The notes under the pieces were generated by a model. That model saw nothing but the letters and a program-made list of their open reading frames with translations. It made no database searches and had not been told where the DNA came from. This document shows positions 31,281 to 40,705 of a DNA stretch of 64,000 nucleotides, one piece after another; the first letter of the stretch is position 1; each line of letters begins with the position of its first letter. The stretch covers positions 1 through 64,000 of the forward strand of contig JBEKYC010000017.1 of NCBI GenBank assembly GCA_049511415.1, given 5' to 3'. Made by a program: the position numbers and the translations under genes. The stretch comes from Bog-159 sp049511415 (GTDB taxonomy: Bacteria > Acidobacteriota > Terriglobia > Bryobacterales > Bryobacteraceae).

Positions 31281-33692
31281 TTACCTCACGGCGACGGTGA
31301 CTCCCGACTGGCTGGTTACTCCGTTGATAGTAATTGTAACTGGAACGCTGTTGCCGGGCACGACCGATTCGGGGATCAGGGCATTCACCTGCACCAAGCC
31401 GGCGGTGGCTCCCGGCGCTTCGCCGCAGTAATTCAGGGTGGCGGTCTGGCCGCCGATGGTGGCCGAGCATGCGAGGGTCGCCTGCGGCAGCGGCGTACTG
31501 GAGATGCGGCCGTCCACACCGGGCGGCGTGGTCAAGCCTTCGCCGGTGCCGTAGATGAAAACATATTGCCCGCGCGGGGCCGGGTTGGAAGCGCCGTTCC
31601 GGCTGTAATCCTGGTTGAGGATTGCGCCTTGGCCGTGGCCGGAAGAATCGTTGGTAAAGATGGCCGGTTTGGCGGGGGCTACCGCGACGGAAAATGGCGC
31701 GGAGGCGTTGCCCTGGTAGACCACCAGGGTGTTGACACTGGGCTGCTCCGCTATTTCATAGGGAACGATGACGCTCAATTGCGTATCGAGGGCATAGATG
31801 ATGGGAGCGGCGTAGCCGTTGAAGAACACCTGCACGCCGCCGATGGCGTTGATCAGGACGCCATTGGAATTGACCTGCAAGTTGGCCAGCGCGGCCGGGC
31901 CCATGCTCTGGCCGAAGATGGTGACGATCTCACCGGGGGAGACGCCCGAGGCATCGTAGGAAGCGGCACTGGTGACGGCGGAGATCAACGGCTGCGGCAC
32001 CGCCATAACGCTCTGGGCTTGCGGGATCACCAGCAAGGTCATGGAATAGGACGGAAACGTGGCGGTGAGGCTGTTGCCGGTAACGTTGATATCGGAGGTT
32101 TGGGGCACGATGGCGGCGAGATTCGCCGGGCTATATTGCCACACCTGAGCGGTTCCGGCGGGCGTGAAGTTGGCGAGGCTGATGGTATCGGCGATGTCGC
32201 TGGTGGTCTTGTTGAGCACCAGCACGGTGAGCGCCGAATCCGTGCGCTGGGCGGCGAAGATAGAGAGCGTGTCGGGATCGCTGGTGACGGCCGAGATGCT
32301 TGTGCTGCCGAACTGGCTGCCGCTGCCATCGTAATTGAGAAAAATCTTGAACGCGAAGGCGCCGGGATCGGTGGCTGCGGGCGGTCCCCACAGCGTGCCG
32401 TAATCCAGCGACTCCCGGCCGAAGATGCCAAGCACGTCGGCTTGGGCGATGGCGCCGGTGATGCTGCCGAGCGCGTGCCACCAGTATTCCGTGATGCCCA
32501 GTTTCGTGCCGGGATAATTCTGGTTGACCCATTGCTGCATGCGGGGGATGAGTTGGGGCGCGGTCTCGGCGCCGGTGGCGTCTTGGAAGTCGCCGCCGGG
32601 GACGAGATAGTTGGGATCCCAGAGCGCGCGCGTGGATGTCATGCGCAGGGTTTCCAAAGCGGCATCGCCGGGCGCGTCGTTGTTGGCCTGCGACCAGGTA
32701 TCCAGGGAAGGCGGTTCCAGGTAGCCATGGACATCGAGCACGTCGAGCAGGCGGTAGCCGTGCTGCTGCTGGAACTGACTCATCTGTTGCAGATAGTATT
32801 CGACCCACGGCACGCCGCCATGGGCGTTCTGGTCCGTGGGGTTGTCCCAATACTGGTAGGGCTGGGTGCTCCAGCCGCTCTGCATGTCGGTGCGGGAATA
32901 GAAATAGCCCGTCCAGCCTGCCGGCACGGGACCGGTGACCAGCGCGGTGGGGTCCGCGCTCTTGACGGCCTGCGCCAGTTTCAGATTGCGCGCGAGAGTG
33001 TCATTGTAAGTGCCCAGGCTTTGGAAGATGTCGATGTGCACGCCGTACCACCACTCGGGCTCGTTATCCATGCTCCACATGGCGATGCCGCCGGCGTTGG
33101 CGGGGCCGTAGCGATTGACGAGGTAGGAGATCCAATTGCCCGGGTAGGCCGGATCGATGGGCTGATAGGCGTCATTTGGATCGTTGAGGATCTGCTGGCT
33201 GTTGGTGAGGACGCCATTGCCGCAGTCGGTGGCGTAGGGATCGACCTGCTGCTGCGCGCCGTATTTCGCGACGCTGAAGCTGCAACTCATGTCGTCTTTG
33301 GGGGTCCAGTCCATTAACGAAATGGTTCCCAGGCTGAGGGCGCCGATTTCCAGGTCGGCCTCGTGGAACACGTCGAAGGACGAACCATTAGGTAGCGTTG
33401 GGATCACTCCGGTGGGGGATTGCAAGCTGTTCTGGAAATACCAGTCGGACGCGTTATTGGATACGTCGCGCTGCCAGTTGTAGGTGGTGGTGGCATCGCC
33501 GCCGAAGCGGCGCAGCGGGATGTGCATGATGTTGCCCAAGCCGGTGTCGGCATACTGGTTGATGCCGTAGACGTACGGGCTGATGGGGTGGCGATTGGCG
33601 CCGGCATCGACGGCCAGCGTAGGCGGGGTCTGCGCGCTCAGGCACAGCGCGCATGGCAGGGCGGCTACGACGATACGAAGACAAGAAGACAT
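31281..33692 (-). CDS. GH44-like secreted glycosidase with TIGR03437 C-terminal domain (copy 2)
   Basis: An 803-residue paralogue of its neighbours. Signal peptide MSSCLRIVVAALPCALCLSA, then PTLAVDAGANRHPISPYVYGIN. The two glutamates are present: MWSMDNEPEWW (Glu211) and LGITEYWWHAL (Glu402). It closely resembles copy 3, sharing DPTALVTGPVP, HGGVPW and the whole C-terminal TIGR03437 domain. Short gaps on either side (2 bp after, 16 bp before) put all three in one operon. The N-terminal 40 residues and the C-terminal domain are more alike between copies 2 and 3 than to copy 1. Confidence 0.85.
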   Translation of the reverse strand: MSSCLRIVVAALPCALCLSAQTPPTLAVDAGANRHPISPYVYGINQYADTGLGNIMHIPLRRFGGDATTTYNWQRDVSNNASDWYFQNSLQSPTGVIPTLPNGSSFDVFHEADLEIGALSLGTISLMDWTPKDDMSCSFSVAKYGAQQQVDPYATDCGNGVLTNSQQILNDPNDAYQPIDPAYPGNWISYLVNRYGPANAGGIAMWSMDNEPEWWYGVHIDIFQSLGTYNDTLARNLKLAQAVKSADPTALVTGPVPAGWTGYFYSRTDMQSGWSTQPYQYWDNPTDQNAHGGVPWVEYYLQQMSQFQQQHGYRLLDVLDVHGYLEPPSLDTWSQANNDAPGDAALETLRMTSTRALWDPNYLVPGGDFQDATGAETAPQLIPRMQQWVNQNYPGTKLGITEYWWHALGSITGAIAQADVLGIFGRESLDYGTLWGPPAATDPGAFAFKIFLNYDGSGSQFGSTSISAVTSDPDTLSIFAAQRTDSALTVLVLNKTTSDIADTISLANFTPAGTAQVWQYSPANLAAIVPQTSDINVTGNSLTATFPSYSMTLLVIPQAQSVMAVPQPLISAVTSAASYDASGVSPGEIVTIFGQSMGPAALANLQVNSNGVLINAIGGVQVFFNGYAAPIIYALDTQLSVIVPYEIAEQPSVNTLVVYQGNASAPFSVAVAPAKPAIFTNDSSGHGQGAILNQDYSRNGASNPAPRGQYVFIYGTGEGLTTPPGVDGRISSTPLPQATLACSATIGGQTATLNYCGEAPGATAGLVQVNALIPESVVPGNSVPVTITINGVTSQSGVTVAVR

Positions 33693-33708
33693 GTCAACCC
33701 TCAAACAC

Positions 33709-36075
33709 TCACTGCACGGCGACTGTGACACCGGTCTGGCTGGTCACGCCATTGATACTGATGGTGACCGGCACCGCGCCGCCGGGCGTCACCGACTCCG
33801 GGATCAGCGCATTCACTTGCACGAGGCCCGCCGTAGCGCCCGGCGCTTCGCCGCAATAGTTCAGGCTGGCGGTCTGGCCGCCGATGGTCGCTGAACATTT
33901 GAAATTCACCTGCGGCAGGGGCGTACCGGAAATGCGGCCATCCACTCCCGGTGGCGTGGTTAAGCCTTCGCCGGTGCCGTAGATGAAGACGTACTGTCCG
34001 CGAGGCGCCGGGTTGGACGGGCCGTTGCGGCTGTAATCCTGATTGAGGATGGCACCCTGCCCATGACCGGAGGAATCATTGGTGAAGATGGCGGGCTTGG
34101 CGGCGGCAACCGTTACTGGGAAGGGCGCGGAAGCGTTGCCCTGATACACCAGCACCATGTTCACGCTCTGCAGGCCGGCAACCTCGTAAGGCACGATGGC
34201 GCTGACCTGGGTCGCCAGCGCATAGATCAAAGGCGCGGGATAGCCATTGAAGAAAACCTGCACGCCGCCAATCGCGCTGCTCAGCGTGCCGTTGGAATCG
34301 ACCTGCAGATTCGCCAATGTGGCCGGACCCATCCCCTGGCCGAAGATGGTGACGATCTCGCCGGGCGAAACACCGGTGGCGTCGTAGGAGGCGGCGCTGG
34401 TGACCGCGGAGACCACCGGTTGCGGCACCGGCATGGCGCTCTGCGCTTGTGGGATCACCAGCAGGGTCATGGAGTCGGCCGGGAACGTGGCGCTCAGGCT
34501 GCTACCGGTGGCGCCGATGTCCGGGCTTTGACGCACGATGGCGGCGAGATTGGCAGGGCCAAATTGCCACACTTGCGCAGTGCCGGCCGGAGTGAAGTTG
34601 GCGAGACCGATACTATCCGTGATGCTGTTGGCGGTCTTGTTCAGGACGAGCACGGTCAGCGCCGAATCCGCGCGCTGCGCGGCGAAAATGGAGAGCGTAT
34701 CCGGATCGCTGCTGACGGCCGAGACGCCGGTGTTGCCGAACCGGTTACCCTGGCCGTCGTAATTCAGAAAGATCTTGAAGGCGAATGCGCCGGGATCGGT
34801 GGGCGCGGGCGTGCTCCAAAGCGTGCCGAGAGTGAGGCCATAAGCGCCGAAGATGCCCAAGATATCGGCTTGAGCGATGGCGCCGGTGATGGTGTCGAGC
34901 GCGCCCCAACTGTACTCCGTGATGGCCAAGTTGGTGCCGGGATAATTCTGATTCACCCACTGCTGCATCTGTGGGATCAGTTGCGGCGCGACCTGCGCGC
35001 CGGTGGCGTCGTAGATTCCGCCATCGGGCACGATGTAGTTGGGATCCCAAAACGCGCGGGTGGAGGTCATGCGCAGGGTTTCCATGGCGGCGTCGCCCAC
35101 CGATCCGCTGAGCGCACCCGGCGTGATGTAGGCATGCACGTCGAGGTAATCCACCAGGCGATAGCCGGTTTGAGACGAAGCCTGGCTCATCTGCTGCAAG
35201 TAATATGGGATCCAGGCGATGCCGCCGTGCGCGTTCTGGTCGGTGGGATTGTCCCAGTATTGGTACGGGGAGGTACCCCAGCCGCTATCCATGTCCGCGC
35301 GGGAGAACAGCATGCCCGACCAGCCTCCGGGCACCGGACCGGTGACCAGCGCGGTGGGGTCCGCTTGTTTCACCGCAGTCGCCCATTTGATGTTACGCGC
35401 CAGCATGTCGTCGTAGGTGGCGGCCTGCGGATAAATATCGACGTGATTCGAATACCACCATTCCGGCTCGTTATCCATGCTCCACAGGCGGACGCCGCCG
35501 GCATCGGCGGGACCGTAAGTGGTCATGATGTGTTGAATCCACTGCTGGGCGAAGGAGCCGGTTACGGGGATGTAGGCATCGTTGGGATCGTTCTGGATTT
35601 GTTGCCCGGTGCTGGCCAGGATGCCGTTGCCGCAGTCGGCGTTGTCGGGGTTGGTAGCTTTCTGCGCGCCATATTTCTTCACGCTGAAGCTGCACTCGCC
35701 GGCGGATTTTGGGGACCAGTCCATCAAGGGAATGGTGCTCAGGCTGACCGTGCCGGCCGCCAGATTGGCCGTATGGAAGGCATCGAAATCGGGACTGACG
35801 CCGTAATTTTCGTAGCACCAGGGATTGTCGCCCGTGTTGTTCTTGACGCTGTTCTGCCAGTTGTAACTGGTGGCATCGTCGCCGCCCCAGCGGATCACGG
35901 GGATCTGCATGAGGCCCATCAGACCGTCGTCGCTCCACTCGTTGATGCCGTATATATAAGAGCTGATGGGATGGCGGTTGGCGCCGGCATCCACCGCCAG
36001 GGTGGGCGCGGATTGGGCGTAGACGGCCAGCGGGGAAAGCAAACAGATTGTGAAGAAGGATATCCGAAGCTCCAT
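33709..36075 (-). CDS. GH44-like secreted glycosidase with TIGR03437 C-terminal domain (copy 3)
   Basis: A 788-residue exported enzyme, first in the operon. Signal peptide MELRISFFTICLLSPLAVYA. The acid/base Glu203 lies in LWSMDNEPEWW and the nucleophile Glu387 in LAITEYSWGAL. After a short C-terminal beta domain of the glycosidase (about 440-560) comes the TIGR03437 domain. A TATAAG hexamer followed by an AAGG ribosome site lies upstream of the ATG and is the probable promoter of all three genes. The paralogues could differ in substrate: copies 2 and 3 keep the same loops, copy 1 does not. Confidence 0.86.
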   Translation of the reverse strand: MELRISFFTICLLSPLAVYAQSAPTLAVDAGANRHPISSYIYGINEWSDDGLMGLMQIPVIRWGGDDATSYNWQNSVKNNTGDNPWCYENYGVSPDFDAFHTANLAAGTVSLSTIPLMDWSPKSAGECSFSVKKYGAQKATNPDNADCGNGILASTGQQIQNDPNDAYIPVTGSFAQQWIQHIMTTYGPADAGGVRLWSMDNEPEWWYSNHVDIYPQAATYDDMLARNIKWATAVKQADPTALVTGPVPGGWSGMLFSRADMDSGWGTSPYQYWDNPTDQNAHGGIAWIPYYLQQMSQASSQTGYRLVDYLDVHAYITPGALSGSVGDAAMETLRMTSTRAFWDPNYIVPDGGIYDATGAQVAPQLIPQMQQWVNQNYPGTNLAITEYSWGALDTITGAIAQADILGIFGAYGLTLGTLWSTPAPTDPGAFAFKIFLNYDGQGNRFGNTGVSAVSSDPDTLSIFAAQRADSALTVLVLNKTANSITDSIGLANFTPAGTAQVWQFGPANLAAIVRQSPDIGATGSSLSATFPADSMTLLVIPQAQSAMPVPQPVVSAVTSAASYDATGVSPGEIVTIFGQGMGPATLANLQVDSNGTLSSAIGGVQVFFNGYPAPLIYALATQVSAIVPYEVAGLQSVNMVLVYQGNASAPFPVTVAAAKPAIFTNDSSGHGQGAILNQDYSRNGPSNPAPRGQYVFIYGTGEGLTTPPGVDGRISGTPLPQVNFKCSATIGGQTASLNYCGEAPGATAGLVQVNALIPESVTPGGAVPVTISINGVTSQTGVTVAVQ

Positions 36076-36184
36076 ATCGACCTTATTTATCTTATAGCGC
36101 GGCGCGGGCCCGGTTATAGTACGCCCCGGCACGGTTGGCTTGCCGGATCGAAACTGGGCGCGCTAGAATCGGTGGATCGTCAAC

Positions 36185-36577
36185 GTGATTAAAAACCATC
36201 TGGTCAGTGCCTACGTCGTGATGGTGGGCGCGCCCGTGCTTGGCCTGCTCGGGATTTTGGAAGCCGGACGAGGCCTTGCCGCGCCGCTCTCCGTGGGCGG
36301 CGAATGGACGTTGCAGTTCGACTCCGGAGTGAAGTGCGCCGGGGTCCCAGCCAGCTTGAATATTTCGCAATCCGGCCCAGAGGCGATCATTACCTTCAAC
36401 GACGGACACGTCATGCGGGCAGTGGTGGAAGGCGGCACGCTCTCCGGCAAGTCCTTGCAGGCCGCGATCGCCGGCAAGGCCGGTGGCCGCACGCTGGCCG
36501 GCACGCTGAATCTGGAAGGATGCGGACTCCTGGCTTTCCACGCGGCGCGGCGGGCCGGGCCGAAGGCGGGCGCGTAA
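36185..36577 (+). CDS. Small secreted protein upstream of antiporter
   Basis: A 130-residue protein with a hydrophobic N-terminus (about 7-32, either signal peptide or anchor) and a small strand-rich body with two cysteines (VKCAGVP and LEGCGLL) that could form a disulfide. The start is GTG at 36185. The stop codon overlaps the ATG of the antiporter (TAATG), so the two are made together. It may be an accessory periplasmic part of the antiporter; no family is recognised. Confidence 0.6.
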   Translation: MIKNHLVSAYVVMVGAPVLGLLGILEAGRGLAAPLSVGGEWTLQFDSGVKCAGVPASLNISQSGPEAIITFNDGHVMRAVVEGGTLSGKSLQAAIAGKAGGRTLAGTLNLEGCGLLAFHAARRAGPKAGA

Positions 36578-37839
36578 TGCTGAACCTGTTCCAACTTGTG
36601 CTGCAGATCGCGGTGATCCTGGTGGCTGCGCGCGTAGTCGGGTTTCTGTTCCAGAAGATCAATCAGCCGCAAGTGATGGGCGAGATGGTGGCGGGCATTC
36701 TGCTGGGCCCATCGTTGCTCGGGTGGGTGGCGCCGGGCGTATCCGCCGCGCTGTTTCCACCGGCGAGTTTGAGTTACCTGAATGCGCTCAGCCAGGTGGG
36801 GTTGGTGGTGTTCATGTTCGTGGTGGGACTGGCGCTCGACCCATCGGAACTGAAGGGCTACGGCCATGCCGCGGTGCTCACGAGCCATGTCAGCATCGTG
36901 GCCCCATTCTGCCTGGGCGGGCTGACGGCATTGTACCTCTACCCGCGGCTTTCCGATGATGGCGTGACTTTCACCGGATTCGCGCTATTCATGGGATCGG
37001 CCATGAGCATCACGGCGTTCCCGGTGCTGGCGCGGATCCTTTCCGAGCGCGGGCTGGTGCGGAGCCGCATGGGGACCATGGCGATTGCGTGCGCGGCGGT
37101 TGACGATGTCACGGGATGGTGCATTCTGGCGTACATCGTGGTGCTGGTGCGCGTGTCGCACGCGGGGCATCCGGCCTGGGTGACGATCGCCGGTTCGCTG
37201 GCTTACGTGGCCCTCATGCTGTTCGGTGTGCGGCGCATTCTGCCGGCGTTCGAACGGGCTTTCCGCAAGCGCGACAGACTGAGCGACGATTTGGTCGCCG
37301 TGATTGTGGTGCTGGTGCTGACATCGGCGCTGGCCACGGAATGGCTGGGCATCCACCTGTTGTTCGGCGCCTTTTTGATGGGCGCCATCATGCCCAAGAC
37401 CCCGGAATTCACGCGCTACCTGCTGCACAAATTCGAGTCGGTGACGGTTGTGCTGCTGCTGCCGCTTTTCTTCGCGTTTACCGGGTTGCGCACGCGCATC
37501 GGCGTGGGCGGCGGCGGGTCCATCTGGCTTTACAGCGCAATTGTGATCGTGGTGGCCATCACCGGCAAGCTGGGCGGATCGATGCTGGCGGCGCGCCTGG
37601 CGGGCATGCCCTGGCGCGAATCGGCGTCGCTCGGGATACTGATGAACACGCGCGGCCTGATGGAACTGGTGATCCTGAACATCGGCCTGGATATCGGAGT
37701 GATCTCGCCAGTGATGTTTTCGATCATGGTGCTGATGGCGCTGGTGACTACGTTCATGACTACGCCGCTGCTGGAGTGGGTCTACCCGGCGCGGCTGTTC
37801 CGGGCGCAGTTGGATGAAGTGCACAAGAACGTGGCTTGA
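36577..37839 (+). CDS. CPA2-family cation:proton antiporter
   Basis: A 420-residue inner-membrane protein with about 12 hydrophobic segments. Characteristic motifs: VVGFLFQKINQPQVMGEMVAGILLGPSLLGW, FVVGLALDPSELKGYGHAAVLTSHVSI, the unwound-helix region MSITAFPVLARILSERGL followed by CAAVDDVTGWC with the conserved aspartates, and LFGAFLMGAIMP. It exchanges K+ or Na+ for protons and helps set internal pH. It lacks the C-terminal nucleotide-binding TrkA-N domain of KefB/C. It is co-expressed with the small secreted protein before it and convergent with the next gene. Confidence 0.92.
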   Translation: MLNLFQLVLQIAVILVAARVVGFLFQKINQPQVMGEMVAGILLGPSLLGWVAPGVSAALFPPASLSYLNALSQVGLVVFMFVVGLALDPSELKGYGHAAVLTSHVSIVAPFCLGGLTALYLYPRLSDDGVTFTGFALFMGSAMSITAFPVLARILSERGLVRSRMGTMAIACAAVDDVTGWCILAYIVVLVRVSHAGHPAWVTIAGSLAYVALMLFGVRRILPAFERAFRKRDRLSDDLVAVIVVLVLTSALATEWLGIHLLFGAFLMGAIMPKTPEFTRYLLHKFESVTVVLLLPLFFAFTGLRTRIGVGGGGSIWLYSAIVIVVAITGKLGGSMLAARLAGMPWRESASLGILMNTRGLMELVILNIGLDIGVISPVMFSIMVLMALVTTFMTTPLLEWVYPARLFRAQLDEVHKNVA

Positions 37840-37849
37840 AACTGGCCGA

Positions 37850-38839
37850 TCATTTACCGGCTTCCGCCTCGTGTTTGCGCGCGCCGCCGAGGATATCGGC
37901 TTCGGCGTAGTTTCCTTCGTGGCACGCATACTCGTAAATAGGTCCCTTAGTGGCCACGAACGGATATTCCAAGGTCCACTGCCGCGTAAACGTGGTGGGG
38001 TCGTCAATGGTGGCGCGGTACAAGACCGTATCCGGCGCGGTGCGGGTGAACCGTTCAATCACGTGCAGGTTTTCCGATGAACCCCGGAAGTGCGTCTTAT
38101 TCGTGAAGTTGGTGGTATCCACCACCAGGGTGTCGCCTTCCCAGTGGCCGATGGAATCTCCCAGCCATTGGCGGACGGATGCCGGCGGGTGTGTCCCGTT
38201 GATGCGGACAATGCGCGCGTCGTGAACCATTTCCACCAGGATCACCACCGTATCGGCCGTCTGCACGATCTGGTAGTTATTGTTGTACAGCACGGGCAGC
38301 ATGGGCGGCCCCGACGTGGAGCCGAAGCCCAACAGACAGCGCTCCGATAGCGGCCGGTCCTTCACGCTGTCAAATGCGCCGAACCCTTCGGCCACGAAGT
38401 GCTTGCGCCGCTCCGGCGTGAAGGGGGGCACTTTGCCGTCCGGCGGGTCGATGATCAATGACGTGCGCTTCACGCCATCCACGCGGGCGAGTTCGCTGCC
38501 CCGGTCGATAAACAGAATGTTATAGCCGCCGGTGCCGTTGGATCCCGCGGCGGCCAGCAGTGGACTTTCGGATTTGCCATCCACGTCGGCCAGTTCCGTG
38601 GCGCTTATTTTCTCAAATGCGGCGGCTTCGGCGTCCGTCATGGTCGGCTTGTTGGCGAGTTGCGCCGGGCGCTCCAATGGCGTGATGGTGGCGTTGGTCC
38701 AGACACCTTGCAAATCGGGATGCCCGTCCGGCGTGCGGGGTGGTGTCCAGCCGCTCGGGGTTTGGCCGGCGACAGAGGCGCACAGCAGGACCGCCATGGC
38801 GGCGCCAATAGCGAAGTTGCGAATCTTATTTTTTGTCAT
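37850..38839 (-). CDS. Secreted Acidobacterial protein of unknown function (paralogue of 39250-40071)
   Basis: A 329-residue exported protein with signal peptide MTKNKIRNFAIGAAMAVLLCASVAGQ. It carries a pattern shared with the gene two places upstream: 'RTPDGxPxLxGxW' near the N-terminus, GHWEGDTLVVDTTNF, then 'LHVIERFTR...Y.A.I.DP..F.R.W' near the C-terminus. I know this pattern from many uncharacterised Acidobacterial and proteobacterial proteins. No catalytic motif is clear. Its ATG lies 14 bp inside the end of the DUF6152-like gene, showing coupled translation. It closes a seven-gene minus-strand run. Confidence 0.72.
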   Translation of the reverse strand: MTKNKIRNFAIGAAMAVLLCASVAGQTPSGWTPPRTPDGHPDLQGVWTNATITPLERPAQLANKPTMTDAEAAAFEKISATELADVDGKSESPLLAAAGSNGTGGYNILFIDRGSELARVDGVKRTSLIIDPPDGKVPPFTPERRKHFVAEGFGAFDSVKDRPLSERCLLGFGSTSGPPMLPVLYNNNYQIVQTADTVVILVEMVHDARIVRINGTHPPASVRQWLGDSIGHWEGDTLVVDTTNFTNKTHFRGSSENLHVIERFTRTAPDTVLYRATIDDPTTFTRQWTLEYPFVATKGPIYEYACHEGNYAEADILGGARKHEAEAGK

Positions 38840-39236
38840 ACGGAGCACCTGTGCCTGAGGAACCGAGGAAAAGTTTCCGCCCATCGGGCAGTGTGATATC
38901 TCGTCCGTTGGCGCGCATGGAGCCGTCTTTCGACTGATACCCCTCCACCACCACGCGTGTGCCGGGCGCCACGCTGGTCTTGGTGAAGCCGCGGCGCAAC
39001 AGGACGTTTGGGCTACCGGCTTCCACCATCCAACTGGTGACCTTGCCACCGGGTCCGGTGACATCCACGTGAATCCAGGCATGCGGGTTGATCAATTCCA
39101 CCTTGGTGACAACACCTTCCAGATGCACGGGCCGCTTGGCGTCAAACTCCGCCGCGAACGCATGGTGTGCCCAGGCAGGCAGGGCCGTTGCAATGAGGGC
39201 CACGCCCGTCATCACGGCAAGTAATTTCATGTTCAT
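38826..39236 (-). CDS. DUF6152-like small secreted protein
   Basis: A 136-residue exported protein. Signal peptide MNMKLLAVMTGVALIATALPAWA followed at once by HHAFAAEFDAKRPV, LEGVVTKVELINPHAWIHVDV and a C-terminal strand region. The HH and NPHAW motifs are hallmarks of this small OB-like family and may bind metal; the role is unknown. An AAGGA ribosome site precedes the ATG. It is nested between the two related larger secreted proteins, an arrangement I recall as frequent in Acidobacteria. Confidence 0.75.
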   Translation of the reverse strand: MNMKLLAVMTGVALIATALPAWAHHAFAAEFDAKRPVHLEGVVTKVELINPHAWIHVDVTGPGGKVTSWMVEAGSPNVLLRRGFTKTSVAPGTRVVVEGYQSKDGSMRANGRDITLPDGRKLFLGSSGTGAPYDKK

Positions 39237-39249
39237 TTCGGTCCGTCCT

Positions 39250-40071
39250 TCACTTGCTGGGTTTTTTAGTAAACCCGCCGTACATCAAATCCTCAGCGAA
39301 CTCCACGCATTTGAATTCCATCAAGCGCGCGTCCTTCTCCGCGTGACGGTAGAGAGGCATGCGGATCTTCCATGGCCGCGAGAAAACCTTCGGATCCTCG
39401 ACGGTGGCTTCGTAATCGAGCACCTCCGGGTTGCGCAAGGTGTAGCGCTCGACCACGTGCAAGGCATCGCTGTGGAAGTCTCCGGCGCGGTCGAGCCAGG
39501 TGCGCTCATCCAAACCCGTGACGTCGATGACCAGCGTATCGCCTTCCCAATGGCCGAACGACTGCCCCATCCACGAGTCGGCCGGCGCAGGTCCGGGATC
39601 CTGCAGATAAATGTTGCGCACCGCGCCGTCGTATTCGTAGGCGAAAAACAGGGACTTTTCGCTCTGCAGAATCTGAAACGGATACGGCATATAGTTGGCC
39701 CGCGGCACACCCGGCAGGTAACACTTGATCTCGGGATCGGCGGTCAACCGCTGTGCGAAGTTGGCGTCTCTCTGTTTTTTTGCGGCCGGCAGGTAGGGGA
39801 TCTCGCCGCCTTCCACGACTCCCAGGCCTCCGGGCTCGGCGCCCTCGGCGCCCAAGGCCACCACCAGGCTCGGCCCCGCGGCATGATCCCGCAGATCCCA
39901 ATTCGCGGTGTTCATCGCCTGCCAGATGCCGTTTAGATTCGGCTTCCCGTCCGGCGTACGCGGCAATCCATCGGCAGCGCGGCCGGAAACCGCGGCCATA
40001 AGAAAAAATACACCTGCGCACGTGGCAGTCACCCAGTTCGTCCCCGGTGTTCCCCTCAAATCTGTTTTCAC
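39250..40071 (-). CDS. Secreted Acidobacterial protein of unknown function (paralogue of 37850-38839)
   Basis: A 273-residue exported protein. The start is probably GTG at 40071, giving a charged N-terminus then VTATCAGVFFLMAAVSGRA as signal. 'LPRTPDGKPNLNGIWQAMN' and 'GHWEGDTLVIDVTGLDERTWLDRAG', then 'LHVVERYTLRNPEVLDYEATVEDPKVFSRPW', match the paralogue two genes on. This copy is shorter, lacking about 60 central residues. It follows a 138-bp gap and may have its own promoter. Confidence 0.7.
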   Translation of the reverse strand: MKTDLRGTPGTNWVTATCAGVFFLMAAVSGRAADGLPRTPDGKPNLNGIWQAMNTANWDLRDHAAGPSLVVALGAEGAEPGGLGVVEGGEIPYLPAAKKQRDANFAQRLTADPEIKCYLPGVPRANYMPYPFQILQSEKSLFFAYEYDGAVRNIYLQDPGPAPADSWMGQSFGHWEGDTLVIDVTGLDERTWLDRAGDFHSDALHVVERYTLRNPEVLDYEATVEDPKVFSRPWKIRMPLYRHAEKDARLMEFKCVEFAEDLMYGGFTKKPSK

Positions 40072-40119
40072 CTCAGTCTAAACACTGTTACCAAACCCGG
40101 CGCATGCCGTCAAGTGGCT

Positions 40120-40205
40120 GGTCACGAGCCCGGTTCGAGCGGCAGGCATGGATTCGCCTGCTACTGGCGCTCCCTTACGGTCGCGGCTCGGATGGGCCGG
40201 GCGCA
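40120..40205 (+). repeat. Possible dispersed intergenic repeat element
   Basis: A noncoding stretch holding the phrase GCTCCCTTACGGTCGCGGCT. I associate this phrase with high-copy intergenic repeats in Solibacter-like genomes, but only one copy is visible in this window. It separates the DUF6644-like genes from the secreted-protein genes. Confidence 0.3.
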
Positions 40206-40209
40206 CCCG

Positions 40210-40695
40210 TCAGGCATCATATGCGATCAAGCGGCCGGATACGATCAGGCCGGCCCACAATAAGAGTGACAACGCGGCGGCCAGCTTGGCCCGTCCGGTG
40301 ACCGACTCGTCCAGCTTGAGCGTATCGGCGTAGACGCCGCTATGAAACACGAGAGCATGCACGCCCACCAGAACCAGAAGCACCATCTTGACCCAAAAGG
40401 AAGGGCTGCGGTAAAGCTTCAGCGGCTCCGCCCAGGTGAGCAGCAAGCCGGTGACGAACACCACCACAAAGCCCAATCGCTTCCAGGGCCGGGATTGGTG
40501 CACGATATCCGACACCAGCCGCCGCTGCATGGCCCAGCCAAGCAGACGCAGATCCGTCACCAGCACCATACCGCCAAACAGAGCGATCCCCAGCAGATGA
40601 AACCCGCCAATGATGGGGTAGGGAAGAGCGCCTTCCCGGATCGCCGTGCTGAGATCCGTGCTTTCGATCCATGCGAGTATGGCGGGAATTGACAT
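40210..40695 (-). CDS. DUF6644-like membrane protein (paralogue A)
   Basis: A 161-residue protein with five hydrophobic segments. The family's shared features are an opening helix (IPAILAWIESTDLSTAIREGALPYPII), then FHLLGIALFGGMVLVTDLRLLGWAM, a third segment with TGLLLTWAEPLKLYRSPSFWVKM and a C-terminal LLLWAGLIVSGRLIAY. One His in the second helix (FHLLG) and others suggest a possible haem or quinone site, but this is unproven. It is the last of four tandem paralogues. Confidence 0.78.
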   Translation of the reverse strand: MSIPAILAWIESTDLSTAIREGALPYPIIGGFHLLGIALFGGMVLVTDLRLLGWAMQRRLVSDIVHQSRPWKRLGFVVVFVTGLLLTWAEPLKLYRSPSFWVKMVLLVLVGVHALVFHSGVYADTLKLDESVTGRAKLAAALSLLLWAGLIVSGRLIAYDA

Positions 40696-40705
40696 GGCAC
40701 AAACC

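Noticed and set aside
31566..33317. Long open frame antisense to GH44 copy 2
   Set aside because: Same reason: a GC-bias shadow of a well-supported gene.
34063..36192. Long open frame of about 700 codons antisense to GH44 copy 3
   Set aside because: It mirrors the real gene's codon bias in high-GC DNA, its translation is low in protein-like motifs, and the opposite strand has signal peptide, catalytic motifs and a known C-terminal domain.
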